Part shown: piece after piece, positions 43,432 to 52,206 of the stretch | Position numbering within the stretch: position 1 is the first letter of the stretch | Layout of the letters: the number at the start of each line of letters is the position of its first letter | Assembly: GCA_013003065.1 (NCBI GenBank) | Contig: JABDLI010000212.1 | Coordinates: 1-58,511 of the forward strand | Direction: 5' to 3' | Source of the DNA: Phycisphaerales bacterium | GTDB taxonomy: Bacteria > Planctomycetota > Phycisphaerae > Phycisphaerales > SM1A02 | Length of the DNA stretch: 58,511 nucleotides | Notes under the pieces: generated by a model | Told to the model about the DNA's origin: nothing | The model's input: only the letters and a program-made list of their open reading frames with translations | Database searches by the model: none | Made by a program: the position numbers and the translations under genes

Positions 43432-46269
43432 TCAGGTGCCGCCGTCTCCGAACGGGCACGCTTGGCCCATCTGCTCGAAGATGATCTCGAGATCCCTGAC
43501 GTCGACCTCACCGTCGCCGTCGACGTCCTCGGGGCATCCGTCGCAGGACGTGCCCAGCAACACGGTGACGAGCGCCGCATCCCTGGGGGTGATGAAGCCG
43601 TCACCATCCACGTCCGCCAGACACTCGCACTCGTCCGGGATCCCGTTGCCGTTGCAATCCACGGGATTGAACGCGGGGTCGGGGCCGACCATGTGCAGCT
43701 CGAACGGCGCTTCCTGGAAGAACTGCGCCGCCACGCGGATCCAGTACGTCGTGCCCTTCTCGGCGTGGAAGATGATCTCGAAGTGATCGATCTCGTTGCA
43801 GTCGATCAGGCTCTCCCGCGTCGGCGGGCAGGCGTCGTAGACGCCGTACACGAAGTCGACCGGCGGGCCCTCCACCGACACGAACGCGAGACCATCCCAC
43901 GCCGGCGTGTACTGGTAGAACACGTCGATCACGCCGACGTACAGACCGCAGAAGAAGTAGTCCGGGAACGCCGGTCCGAACGAGGCGTCCGTGACCGTCG
44001 TCGTCATGTACGTGATGCCGGGCCCGATGAACGGCGCATCTTCGCACTCGGGCGTGGCCTGCGCATCTTCGTCCAGCTCGTACTGCGGCTCGGTCTCGAC
44101 GTCGTCCGGGATGCCGTTGTTGTTGCAGTCGCCGATCGACTCGCACGCATCCAGCACCAGCGCGACGATCGCGGCCGCCAGATCCAGTTTCGGATCCGTC
44201 GACTCGAATACGGTGCCGCCGGTGCCCTCCGCGAGCTCGGTCGCCAGTGGCACGACGCAGTCCTCCGGGTCGTTTCCGACGATCGGCGAAACCGTGACAC
44301 CGTTGATATTCGCCAAGACGATTGCGTTGGCGATCGCCGCCTCCGACTCGGGCAAGCCGTCCGTGCAACTGCCGAGGCACGGCCCCTCGTCGCTGATCGG
44401 GACGATCACCCGCAGGGCGCCCGGCGTCCATCGGAACTCCTGGGCCACGATCGCGGTGGCCGGGGCCCAGCTCTCGTCGTTGTCACCGGGCTGGTCGAGC
44501 GGTCCGCATGAACCGTCTCCCGGCACATCGGGGCCGAAGAGATCGAGAACGGTATCCGTCAGGCAGTCGAAGGCGCCACCGGGTGCTTCCGTAATGCCAT
44601 ACAGGAACGTCGTCGCGTCGATGCCCAACGCGCCGAGGTCGCCCTCGACGGCATCGATCGCCGCGCAGAGCGCGGCCGCCTCGTCGTCCATCGAGCCCGA
44701 CGTATCCATGAGGAACACGACTTCGACGGGCGGACAGACCAGCCCGTCGGTGCCGACCCACGTGATGCCGGCAAACCGCTCCTCGAGCGGTCCGACGACG
44801 TGCGCATCACCCGTCCCCGGGTCGATCACGGTCAGCAGCCGCACAGGCGGCCCGCCGCCACCCGCTTCACCGCCACCACCGCCACCACCGCCACCACCGT
44901 CGCCTTCGACGCGAATGACGCCCCACAGCTCACCCGTCGCCGGGTGGGTGGCGAGACCGTTGCCACCGAGGATCGCGCCGCTGGGCGGCACGAGGTTCAG
45001 CGTGATGGAGTCCAACGTCGACGCATCCGCCGGGTCGATGAGGCGGAGCTGATCGCTCTCGCTCTCGACCGAATAGAGACCGATGCCGTCGCCCAAGCGG
45101 GCCGGGATCTGCGCAAAGGCCAGACCCTTGGCCTGGTGGTCCATGTCGCCGACGAGCGTCGGCTCCCCGTCCGCGGTCACGCGGAACAACGGACCGGGGC
45201 CGTGATTCTGCTTCCAGAGAAAGACGTTCTCCTCGGGCCACCACAGCAGCGCCTGCGCTTCTTCGTCGATCAAGTCCGTCGTGCTGATGTCGATGTTGGT
45301 CGTCGCACACGACGTTCCGTTGCCGACATCGTCGACGATCTCGAAGACCACGCCGTCGAGCGTCTTCGGATCGAATTCGCTGTCATGTCCCGACGCGTGA
45401 TAGAGCTGACCGTCCGTCGAGTTCCAGCCGATCGTCTCGCCATCGTCGCCGTTGCCGAGCCCGCAGATGAACTCGATCGTCGCGTCGGTGGGATCGATGC
45501 GGAAGAGCGATTCCGGTGTCGGCGACCCGTCACCGGTCACGCCGATCAGCTCGAACTGCCCGCCCCCCGCCGCGCACCGCAGCTCGCGGATCGCGACGTC
45601 CCGCCCGACGTCGCCGTTGAGGAACGTGTCGCTGAGAAAGCCGTTGAAGAAGTGGCAGCCGTTCCGCACCGCCATCGGCTTGCCGCTGCCGGGTGAATCC
45701 GTCGCGATCGTCGTCCCGCCGGTGACGCCGTAGGAAAAAATCCCCCAACCCGGGTTCACGAGCGCACCCGCCAGACCGTCGAGCGCTTCGCCGCCCGTCC
45801 CCTCGACCATGCCGAGGTTCACGTTCCCGGAATAGGCAAATCCCAGGTCGGCCAGGTACGGCTGCGGTTCGTCGACACGCCAATCGCTGATGAGCACGGG
45901 GGCCCCGGGGTTGGAAGCGGCCCACGCCGAGAGATCGTCCTCCCACCCGCTCGCGCCGCCGGCATTCTGGTGCGCCGCGATCACGTGCGTGTACGCCCCG
46001 GTCTGGAGCTCCGTCTCGAAGTCGGCGGGATCGGTCACCATCGTCACCGTCCAGCCCAGCGCATCCAACGCCGCCTGATAGGCGCTGGTCCCGAGCACGA
46101 AGTCCTCGTAGAACAGGACGTGCGGCCCCCCCGCGAGGCCCTGGAATACGACCTTCCCGCCGGTCACCGTCGCCTCTGGCGATCGCGCGTTGTTTGCCGT
46201 CGAGGCGTGGCTCGCCGACACGCTCAGCAGCGTCGCGGCGGCAATCACCATCGTTCCGTGTGTCTTCAT
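43432..46269 (-). CDS. secreted von Willebrand A-containing dockerin protein, paralogue B
   Basis: This 945-residue exported protein has a signal peptide (about 1-23) and the same N-terminal GATase-like and propeller-like regions as paralogue A. A glycine-run linker follows, then an inserted von Willebrand A domain (about 515-715) with the metal site DTSGS (522-526, in VVFLMDTSGSMDD). The C-terminal part is nearly identical to paralogue A: DCNNNGIPDDVE, YFFCGLYVGVIDVFYQYTPA and a dockerin-like pair ending CPFGDGGT. ATG 46269 has GGAGGA 9 nt upstream. The VWA domain suggests metal-dependent adhesion to a protein partner. Function is not known. Confidence 0.87.
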   Translation of the reverse strand: MKTHGTMVIAAATLLSVSASHASTANNARSPEATVTGGKVVFQGLAGGPHVLFYEDFVLGTSAYQAALDALGWTVTMVTDPADFETELQTGAYTHVIAAHQNAGGASGWEDDLSAWAASNPGAPVLISDWRVDEPQPYLADLGFAYSGNVNLGMVEGTGGEALDGLAGALVNPGWGIFSYGVTGGTTIATDSPGSGKPMAVRNGCHFFNGFLSDTFLNGDVGRDVAIRELRCAAGGGQFELIGVTGDGSPTPESLFRIDPTDATIEFICGLGNGDDGETIGWNSTDGQLYHASGHDSEFDPKTLDGVVFEIVDDVGNGTSCATTNIDISTTDLIDEEAQALLWWPEENVFLWKQNHGPGPLFRVTADGEPTLVGDMDHQAKGLAFAQIPARLGDGIGLYSVESESDQLRLIDPADASTLDSITLNLVPPSGAILGGNGLATHPATGELWGVIRVEGDGGGGGGGGGGEAGGGGPPVRLLTVIDPGTGDAHVVGPLEERFAGITWVGTDGLVCPPVEVVFLMDTSGSMDDEAAALCAAIDAVEGDLGALGIDATTFLYGITEAPGGAFDCLTDTVLDLFGPDVPGDGSCGPLDQPGDNDESWAPATAIVAQEFRWTPGALRVIVPISDEGPCLGSCTDGLPESEAAIANAIVLANINGVTVSPIVGNDPEDCVVPLATELAEGTGGTVFESTDPKLDLAAAIVALVLDACESIGDCNNNGIPDDVETEPQYELDEDAQATPECEDAPFIGPGITYMTTTVTDASFGPAFPDYFFCGLYVGVIDVFYQYTPAWDGLAFVSVEGPPVDFVYGVYDACPPTRESLIDCNEIDHFEIIFHAEKGTTYWIRVAAQFFQEAPFELHMVGPDPAFNPVDCNGNGIPDECECLADVDGDGFITPRDAALVTVLLGTSCDGCPEDVDGDGEVDVRDLEIIFEQMGQACPFGDGGT
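44870..44899. repeat. in-frame CCGCCACCA repeat encoding polyglycine
   Basis: Three perfect 9-nt units plus a partial one inside paralogue B encode the central part of a Gly-rich linker between the propeller-like and von Willebrand A regions. Length changes here would keep frame. Confidence 0.7.
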
Positions 46270-46694
46270 CGCAATGACTCCTCCAGTGTGGCCGTCAAAA
46301 TTCTTGCACCCCGCAACGGCCGCGTGGCCCTGCCGGTTCATCGAGAGACTCGTCTGTCGGGTTGGGTGGTCTTCGCAGGACAGCGGCGCGGCGGCTGATC
46401 ACCCCCACGCGCTCCCCGGACACCCCGCCGCGGCGGGGAACGGGATCGATCGTTCGTCCGATCGGAACCCCCTCCGTTCCTTCGCCTGCTCCGCGTCGCC
46501 GGTCACTCCGGTGACGCCACCGCTTCTCAGGATATCCGCGGACAAACACATATTGAAACTCATTTCTTGGCGGTTCGGCGGACGCGGCCTCGTGAGGTGA
46601 CGCGTAACTCGGTCCCCGTCAAGGAGTTCGCGTCAGAAAGGGGTGGCGACGCTCGCGACCGTATACTCCGCGGCTCCCGCCGAGCCGACGTTGT
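46270..46694. promoter_or_regulatory. divergent control region, paralogue B and sigma/CHAT operon
   Basis: This 425-nt gene-free region serves two divergent units. Toward paralogue B it contains blocks shared with paralogue A's upstream DNA: CCGCAACGGC at 46311, the CGATCG inverted repeat at 46447-46464 and AGGATAT at 46529. A perfect palindrome CCCCGCCGCGGCGGGG lies at about 46423-46438. Toward the sigma gene, TATACT lies at 46662. Confidence 0.5.
46662..46667 (+). promoter_or_regulatory. candidate -10 box of the sigma/CHAT operon
   Basis: TATACT is 27 nt before the sigma-factor ATG. The -35 is not obvious. The GGAAC-type -35 of ECF autoregulation is not seen. Confidence 0.35.
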
Positions 46695-47270
46695 ATGACG
46701 ATCCCCCCTCCCGCCATTCGCCCGGGCGAGCCCGACGACGAGACGCTCATCGAAGCGTGCATCGCCGGTGACGACGCGGCGTGGACGACGCTGGTCGACC
46801 GGTACGGGCGGCTGGTCTTCTCGATCCCGCGTCGCTACCGATTCGATCGCACGCAGAGCGAAGACGCTTTCCAGGAGGTGTTTGCGATCCTCTTTCGCCA
46901 GCTTCCCCGCCTCCGCAACCGGGCGGGGCTCCCGAAGTGGCTCATGACGACCACCCACCGCGTCTGCCGGCAGATCATCCGCCGGCGCACGCTCCCGCTG
47001 GATCCGCTGCACCCGGCCCTCGAGCAAGCGGCCCCCCCGCAGGATCTGCTCGCCGAGTGGGAACGCGCCCACGCCGTTCGCGGTGCCCTGCGGGCCCTGG
47101 GCGGGCGGTGCGAGGAGCTGCTCACGGCCCTGTATCTGGAGCGAGCCGAGGTCCGATACGAGCACATCGCCGAGCGGTTGGGCATGCCGATCGGGAGCAT
47201 CGGCCCGACCCGGGCCCGATGCCTGGAGAAGCTGCTGGAGCTGCTCGAGAAGACCGATCGTTCCGGCTGA
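46695..47270 (+). CDS. ECF-type RNA polymerase sigma factor heading the CHAT operon
   Basis: This 191-residue sigma-70 family factor has region 2 at about 20-95 (LVFSIPRRYRFDRTQSEDAF, LPKWLMTTTHRVCRQIIRRR) and region 4 at about 130-185 (RYEHIAERLGMPIGSIGPTR, the helix-turn-helix). No regions 1 or 3 are present. It would redirect RNA polymerase to a specific promoter set. It is followed at 56 nt by an anti-sigma-like gene, then a caspase-like protease and a subtilase, all on the same strand with little spacing. Confidence 0.92.
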   Translation: MTIPPPAIRPGEPDDETLIEACIAGDDAAWTTLVDRYGRLVFSIPRRYRFDRTQSEDAFQEVFAILFRQLPRLRNRAGLPKWLMTTTHRVCRQIIRRRTLPLDPLHPALEQAAPPQDLLAEWERAHAVRGALRALGGRCEELLTALYLERAEVRYEHIAERLGMPIGSIGPTRARCLEKLLELLEKTDRSG

Positions 47271-47326
47271 GCGGTTGTATCACCATCCGCTCGTCCGGCA
47301 CATGAAGGATGAACAGGAGCCGCCCC

Positions 47327-47947
47327 ATGCCCGATCCGGCCATTCCCTTCGCAACGCTCGTCGCCTACGCGTCCGGGGAGATGACCCCCGCCGAAGCGGC
47401 GGCGTTCGAGCGTCGTCTGACGACGACCGGGCTGTCGACGGTGGCCACGCGGCTCCGGGAGATCATCACCACGCTGCGTCGCGACGATTCGGAAGCGCCG
47501 ACCGAGGCGGCCGTGCGTCGAGCGTTGGCGGAGTTCCGCCCGACCCCGGCCACCGCGACACCGATGGGCACCCCGCTGGCCGCGTTGCGCCGGATCGTGG
47601 CCGAGCTTGTCTTCGACAGCCGACGCCAAACGACGCTCGCCGGCTTTCGCGGCGGCGTCGCGGCGTACCAGCTCGGGTTCGAGAGCACGCTCGGCCGCGT
47701 CGGCGTGCAGATCAGCGAGACGAAGGCCCGCGACGCCGGCTGGCGGCTCAGGGGACAGGTGCTCGGAGAAGAACGCCCGAGCCGCGTCGCGCTCGTGTCA
47801 CAAGTCGACGACACCGTCGTCGCCGACGCGACGCCGGACGAGACGGGTCAATTCACGATGGACGCCGCCACCGGCTCGTACGAGCTTCTCGTCGAGTTCG
47901 TGGAGAGCGACTGCGTCATCGTCATGCCGGAGGTCGAGCTGAGCTGA
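47327..47947 (+). CDS. anti-sigma-like protein with C-terminal beta domain
   Basis: This 206-residue protein has no recognised name. Its N terminus (LVAYASGEMTPAEAAAFERR) follows the pattern of anti-sigma domains (L..Y..GEL..EE...FE..L) but lacks the zinc-binding His/Cys, and no membrane segment is present. A linker with VAELVFDSRRQTTLAGF leads to a C-terminal strand-rich domain (about 130-206, GWRLRGQVLG, DETGQFTMDAATGSYELLV) like carboxypeptidase-regulatory beta-sandwiches. Position between an ECF sigma and a CHAT protease suggests that it holds the sigma and is a protease target; this is inference. ATG 47327 has AGGAG 7 nt upstream. The next gene begins 7 nt after its stop. Confidence 0.75.
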   Translation: MPDPAIPFATLVAYASGEMTPAEAAAFERRLTTTGLSTVATRLREIITTLRRDDSEAPTEAAVRRALAEFRPTPATATPMGTPLAALRRIVAELVFDSRRQTTLAGFRGGVAAYQLGFESTLGRVGVQISETKARDAGWRLRGQVLGEERPSRVALVSQVDDTVVADATPDETGQFTMDAATGSYELLVEFVESDCVIVMPEVELS

Positions 47948-47954
47948 GCTGACC

Positions 47955-50786
47955 ATGTCTGACTCCCGCTGCGATCCCGCGCAGCTTCTGCAGGAGGTGG
48001 TCGCCCTCCCCACGGACGCTGCGCGCGCACGGTTGACCGCCGGCGGGGCGGTCTCCGAACGCATGGGAGAGCTCGTGGCCGAAGCGCGGCGTCGCATCAT
48101 GCGCGACCTGCCCGGCGCGCTCACCGCCACGGCCCGCCTCGTGGCGCTCGCCGACGATCTCGGCGATCCGCGTGACCGCGCGGTCGCGCGACGCGCTCGA
48201 GCGCAAGCGCTGGCCTACGGCAACAGCTTCGACCACGCCTTGACCCTGCTCGCCGAAGCGAGCGCCCTCGCAGAGGAGGCCGGCGACGCCGTCGAGGCGG
48301 CGCGAGCGCGGATGGCGATGCTGCACCCGCTGGCGCGTCTCGGACGCCACGAGGACGCCATCGCGGCCGGCGCAGCCGCCCGTTCGACGTTCGAGCGCGC
48401 GGGCGAGCTCGAGCTCGCCGCCAAGGCGGACGCCAACCTCGGCGAGACCCACCGGCTCCAGAACGAGCCGGAGCACGCGCTCGCCTGCTTCGACCGGGCG
48501 CGGACCGTCCTCGCCGCCGATCCCGTCGCCGCCGCCCAGATCGACAGCAACCGCGCACAGGCGCTCCTCGACTTGAACCGGTTCGGGGACGCCCAGGCCG
48601 CCTTCGAGCAGGCGAAGGACGCCTTCGAACGCGCCGGGTTGACACGCGGCGCGGCGATCGTCGAGGGCAATCTCGGCGACCTGATGAGCCGCCGGGGCCG
48701 CATCACCGCCGCGCTCGAACACTTCGAACGCGCACGACGGATCTTCGAGCACGGCGATGCCCCCGGCGACCTGGCGCGGCTCGAGACCGAGCACGCGGAA
48801 GTGCTGGCCGCGGCCGGCGCGCTCGAGGATGCCGCGGCCGCGTACGCGCGCGGGCTGGCGGCGCTCACAGAGCATCGCCTGAGCGCGGAAGCCGCCCGGG
48901 CGGGTCTCTCCTACGGTCGCGTGCTCACGCGGCTCGGCCGGTACGACCAGGCCCGCGACGTGCTCGCGGCCGCCGAACGCACCTTCATCCAGAACGATCA
49001 CACGATCGGTCGCGGCCGGGCCCTGCTCGCGTTGGGTGAGCTCGACCGGGCCGAAGACCGTCTGGACGCCGCGACCACCCATCTGGAGGAGGCGTGGCGA
49101 CATCTGGCCCCCCGACCCGCCGACGCCGCCGTTGCCGCGCACGCGTTGGCCGACGTGCTCGTCGCGCGGGGCGAGGCCTCGGCCGCGGTCGCGCCGCTCG
49201 AGGACGCGCTGGCCGTTTCCGATTCGTTCGACCTCGCACCGCTCCGGGCCGACGCGCTCCTGACCCGCGCGCGACTGCACGAGACCGCGGGCAACGCGGC
49301 AGCGGCGCTCGACGATCTGCGGGAAGCGGTGCAGGCCATCGATCGACTGCGTGGCTCGTTGCCGGCGGAGCAGCTTCGCGTGTCGCTGCTCGGCGACCGG
49401 TCTTCGGCGTACGAACGTCTGGCGGACGCCCTGATCCGGGACGGCGGCGAGTCCGCCCTCACCGAAGCCTTCGCGACGATCGAGCGGGCCAAGAGCCGCG
49501 CGTTGCTCGACCGGGTCGCGGGCGGGGCGGATCTGGCGGACGTCGATCCGGGCGCGGCCGCGGACCCGGCGGAAGTCGGTCTCGTGCGCGCGATCGCGAC
49601 GGCCCACGGCGAGCTGAACGCGATGTACGCGCGGCTGCCCGAGCGTGGGGCGGACGTCGCCCGCTGGAAGGACACGCTGCAGGAGGTCGAGTCACGCATC
49701 CGCGAGCTGGAACGTCGGCTCGACGCGACGTCGGGGCTCGGCGGGCTCTTCGCCACGCCGATCGAGCTCGCCGAGGTGCAGACGCTCCTGCAGGATCGGA
49801 CGGCCCTCGTCGAGTACTTCGTCGTCGGGGAGACTCTCCAGGCCATCGTCGTTCGAGCCGGCGGCGTCAGCGCGGTCACGAACCTCGGAAGCGTGCCGGA
49901 CCTGCTCGAGGGCATCGAGCGGTTCTCGCTGCAGCTCGGGCACGCGATGGCGTTTCCCGATGCGGCCGACGACCCTGTCCTGGTGTCCGCCGCCAACCGG
50001 GAGCTTCGGCGACTTCACGAGCTCATCCTCGAACCGTTGACACCGCGGCTCGCGGATGCCGAGCGGATCGTCTTCATTCCCCACGGACCGCTGCATGCCG
50101 TGCCCTTCCTCGCGCTCCACGACGGATCGACGGCGCTCATCGATCGCTGCGAGGCGGTGACCGCGCCGAGCGCGAGCGTCCTGCGTCACCTCGGCATTCC
50201 CCGCCGTGATGGCCACGCGCTCGTGGTGGGAGTCGCGGACACGGACGCGCCGGAGATCGCCGACGAGGTGGCGTCCATCGCCGCCGCGTTGCCCGACACC
50301 CGCACGCTCGCGGGCCCCGACGCGACGTGGGACAACGTCCGACACGCAACGACGTCCGCCCGTCTCGTCCACCTCGCCTGCCATGCCCGGTTCGCGTCGG
50401 CGAGCCCGCTCGCGTCGGCGTTGCAGCTCGCTGACGGGTGGATCACGACACGCGATCTGTACGGTCTCGACCTGGGAGGGGCGGCGGTGGTGCTGAGCGG
50501 TTGCGACACGGGTCGGGCGGCGGTCGACCGGGGAGACGAGCTGATCGGCCTCGTGCGGGGGCTCATCGCCGCGGGGGCCTCCACCCTGCTGCTGAGCCTC
50601 TGGCCGGTGCACGATGCGGTCTCGCGGAAAATCATGGCCGAGACGTACCGTTTGTGGCATAAAGATATGGGTAAAAAGGGCTTGGGACGGTTATCCTCGT
50701 CTCTTCGGCAAGCTCTGCTCGCCTGCCGGCGGGAGCACCCGCATCCGCTCTACTGGGCTCCCTTCTTCGTGATAGGACCACCATGA
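47955..50786 (+). CDS. TPR-CHAT caspase-like protease
   Basis: This 943-residue cytosolic protein has about ten tetratricopeptide repeats (about 45-500), for example EHALACFDRARTVL and ALEHFERARRIFEHGDAPGD. A coiled linker (about 530-600) leads to a C-terminal CHAT domain (about 610-943). The catalytic dyad of the separase/caspase clan is visible as H810 in LVHLACHARF and C850 in VVLSGCDTGRAAV, followed by GLVRGLIAAGASTLLLSLWP. TPR-CHAT proteins are proteases often activated by a bound partner; the Craspase TPR-CHAT cleaves a protein that restrains a sigma factor. Its end overlaps the subtilase start by 4 nt. Confidence 0.92.
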   Translation: MSDSRCDPAQLLQEVVALPTDAARARLTAGGAVSERMGELVAEARRRIMRDLPGALTATARLVALADDLGDPRDRAVARRARAQALAYGNSFDHALTLLAEASALAEEAGDAVEAARARMAMLHPLARLGRHEDAIAAGAAARSTFERAGELELAAKADANLGETHRLQNEPEHALACFDRARTVLAADPVAAAQIDSNRAQALLDLNRFGDAQAAFEQAKDAFERAGLTRGAAIVEGNLGDLMSRRGRITAALEHFERARRIFEHGDAPGDLARLETEHAEVLAAAGALEDAAAAYARGLAALTEHRLSAEAARAGLSYGRVLTRLGRYDQARDVLAAAERTFIQNDHTIGRGRALLALGELDRAEDRLDAATTHLEEAWRHLAPRPADAAVAAHALADVLVARGEASAAVAPLEDALAVSDSFDLAPLRADALLTRARLHETAGNAAAALDDLREAVQAIDRLRGSLPAEQLRVSLLGDRSSAYERLADALIRDGGESALTEAFATIERAKSRALLDRVAGGADLADVDPGAAADPAEVGLVRAIATAHGELNAMYARLPERGADVARWKDTLQEVESRIRELERRLDATSGLGGLFATPIELAEVQTLLQDRTALVEYFVVGETLQAIVVRAGGVSAVTNLGSVPDLLEGIERFSLQLGHAMAFPDAADDPVLVSAANRELRRLHELILEPLTPRLADAERIVFIPHGPLHAVPFLALHDGSTALIDRCEAVTAPSASVLRHLGIPRRDGHALVVGVADTDAPEIADEVASIAAALPDTRTLAGPDATWDNVRHATTSARLVHLACHARFASASPLASALQLADGWITTRDLYGLDLGGAAVVLSGCDTGRAAVDRGDELIGLVRGLIAAGASTLLLSLWPVHDAVSRKIMAETYRLWHKDMGKKGLGRLSSSLRQALLACRREHPHPLYWAPFFVIGPP

Positions 50787-52135
50787 CCAATCGGCCGCCG
50801 CTTCTTCGTCTCCTCGCCGGTGCGGCGCTCCTCGCGTGCGCGAGCCCGTTCGCAACGGCCGACTGGGAGCCGGATCGGGTGATCGTCGAACTCGCCCCGG
50901 GGGCCAGCGTTGCCGACATCAACGCCGACTACGGCACGATCCTGCTCGGCAGCATCGAGAGCGAGAACATCCATCTGCTCGACCTGCCGGACGGACTGAC
51001 GGAGGATCAGGCCGAGAAGCTCCTCGAAGATGACCCGCGGATCGAGGACGTCGAGTTCAACCACGAAGAGGACTCGCCCGAGGAGGACCCCACCGGCGGG
51101 ACCCAGGGGTTCTTCTTCGACTCGGTCGAATCGGATTTCGCGCAGCAGGGCGCGTGGGAGCAGATCGGCGCCGGCGTCGCGTCGGGCGCCGCGACCGGCA
51201 GCGGCGTCGTCGTGGCGTTGCTCGACACGAGCGTGGACGTTCTGCACCCACACCTCGCCGACGCGATCGCGCCGGGCGGGTACGACTTCGTCGACGATGA
51301 CGCCGATCCCACCGTCGGCCCCGACACGGTGACGGGGGCCGAACTGGTGGCGCACGGGACGTTCATGGCGGGTCTGATCGCCCACGTCGCGCCCGACGCG
51401 ACGATCCTCCCGGTGCGTGTGCTCGACGACGACGGACGCGGCACCTCCTTCCGCGTCGCCCAGGGGATTTACCACGCGATCGGCCGCGAGGTCGACGTCA
51501 TCAACCTCAGCCTCGGCGCCGAAGAGGACATCGAGCTCATCAAGGATGCCGCCGCCGCGGCGGTGGAGGCGGGGATCATCGTGATCGCTGCCGCCGGCAA
51601 CCGCGACGAGGACGAGGTCTTGGAGCCCGCCGCGAGCGATCCCGTGCTCGGCGTGGCCTCGATCGACGCGGACGACATCAAGAGCATCTTCAGCAATTAC
51701 GGCGGCGACGTCGACCTGTCGGCCCCGGGCACCAGCGTCGTGAGCCTCGGTCTCGGCGGCGTGTACGGTCACGGTGACGGAACGAGCATTGCGACCTCGC
51801 TCGTCTCCGGCGGCGCGGCGTTGGTCCGCTCGCGGTGGCCCGCGTTGACCGTCCTCGAAGTGCGCGAGCGTCTGATGACGACCGCGATGCCGCTGGACGA
51901 GCTGAACCCCGACTTCGCCGGCGCGCTCGGCGCCGGTCGGCTGGATCTCGCCGCGGCCCTCGACGTGGATGAGCCGCTCGCCGGTGATCTCGACGGCGAC
52001 GGACTCGTCGGGTTCGGCGATCTGCTGACGCTCCTCGCCGCGTGGGGGCCGTGCGCCGAGTGCCCGGCCGATCTCGACGGGAGCGGAGACGTGGGCTTCA
52101 GCGATCTCGTCATGCTGATCTCGATGTGGTCCTGA
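50783..52135 (+). CDS. secreted subtilisin-like serine peptidase (S8) with GC-type dockerin
   Basis: This 450-residue exported protease has a signal peptide (about 1-26) and a propeptide-like region (about 28-110) that ends in a very acidic stretch. The S8 catalytic domain (about 112-398) has D148 (ALLDTSVD), H191 (AHGTFMAG), oxyanion N273 (AAAGN) and S335 (GDGTSIATSLVSGG). The C-terminal dockerin pair (about 400-450) reads DLDGDGLVGFGDLLTLLAAW and DLDGSGDVGFSDLV. It is coupled to the TPR-CHAT gene by a 4-nt ATGA overlap, so one operon makes a cytosolic caspase-like protease and an exported subtilase. Confidence 0.92.
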   Translation: MTNRPPLLRLLAGAALLACASPFATADWEPDRVIVELAPGASVADINADYGTILLGSIESENIHLLDLPDGLTEDQAEKLLEDDPRIEDVEFNHEEDSPEEDPTGGTQGFFFDSVESDFAQQGAWEQIGAGVASGAATGSGVVVALLDTSVDVLHPHLADAIAPGGYDFVDDDADPTVGPDTVTGAELVAHGTFMAGLIAHVAPDATILPVRVLDDDGRGTSFRVAQGIYHAIGREVDVINLSLGAEEDIELIKDAAAAAVEAGIIVIAAAGNRDEDEVLEPAASDPVLGVASIDADDIKSIFSNYGGDVDLSAPGTSVVSLGLGGVYGHGDGTSIATSLVSGGAALVRSRWPALTVLEVRERLMTTAMPLDELNPDFAGALGAGRLDLAAALDVDEPLAGDLDGDGLVGFGDLLTLLAAWGPCAECPADLDGSGDVGFSDLVMLISMWS

Positions 52136-52188
52136 GAGTCGCACTCCGGCTGGGAAACGATCGACGGTGAGCCCGATCGTGGGTTGGC

Positions 52189-52194
52189 TACAAT
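52189..52194 (+). promoter_or_regulatory. candidate -10 box of the second ECF sigma gene
   Basis: TACAAT ends 12 nt before the ATG at 52207, leaving room for a leader of only about 5 nt and no Shine-Dalgarno. The -35 is unclear. Confidence 0.4.
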
Positions 52195-52206
52195 CCCGCG
52201 CCACCG

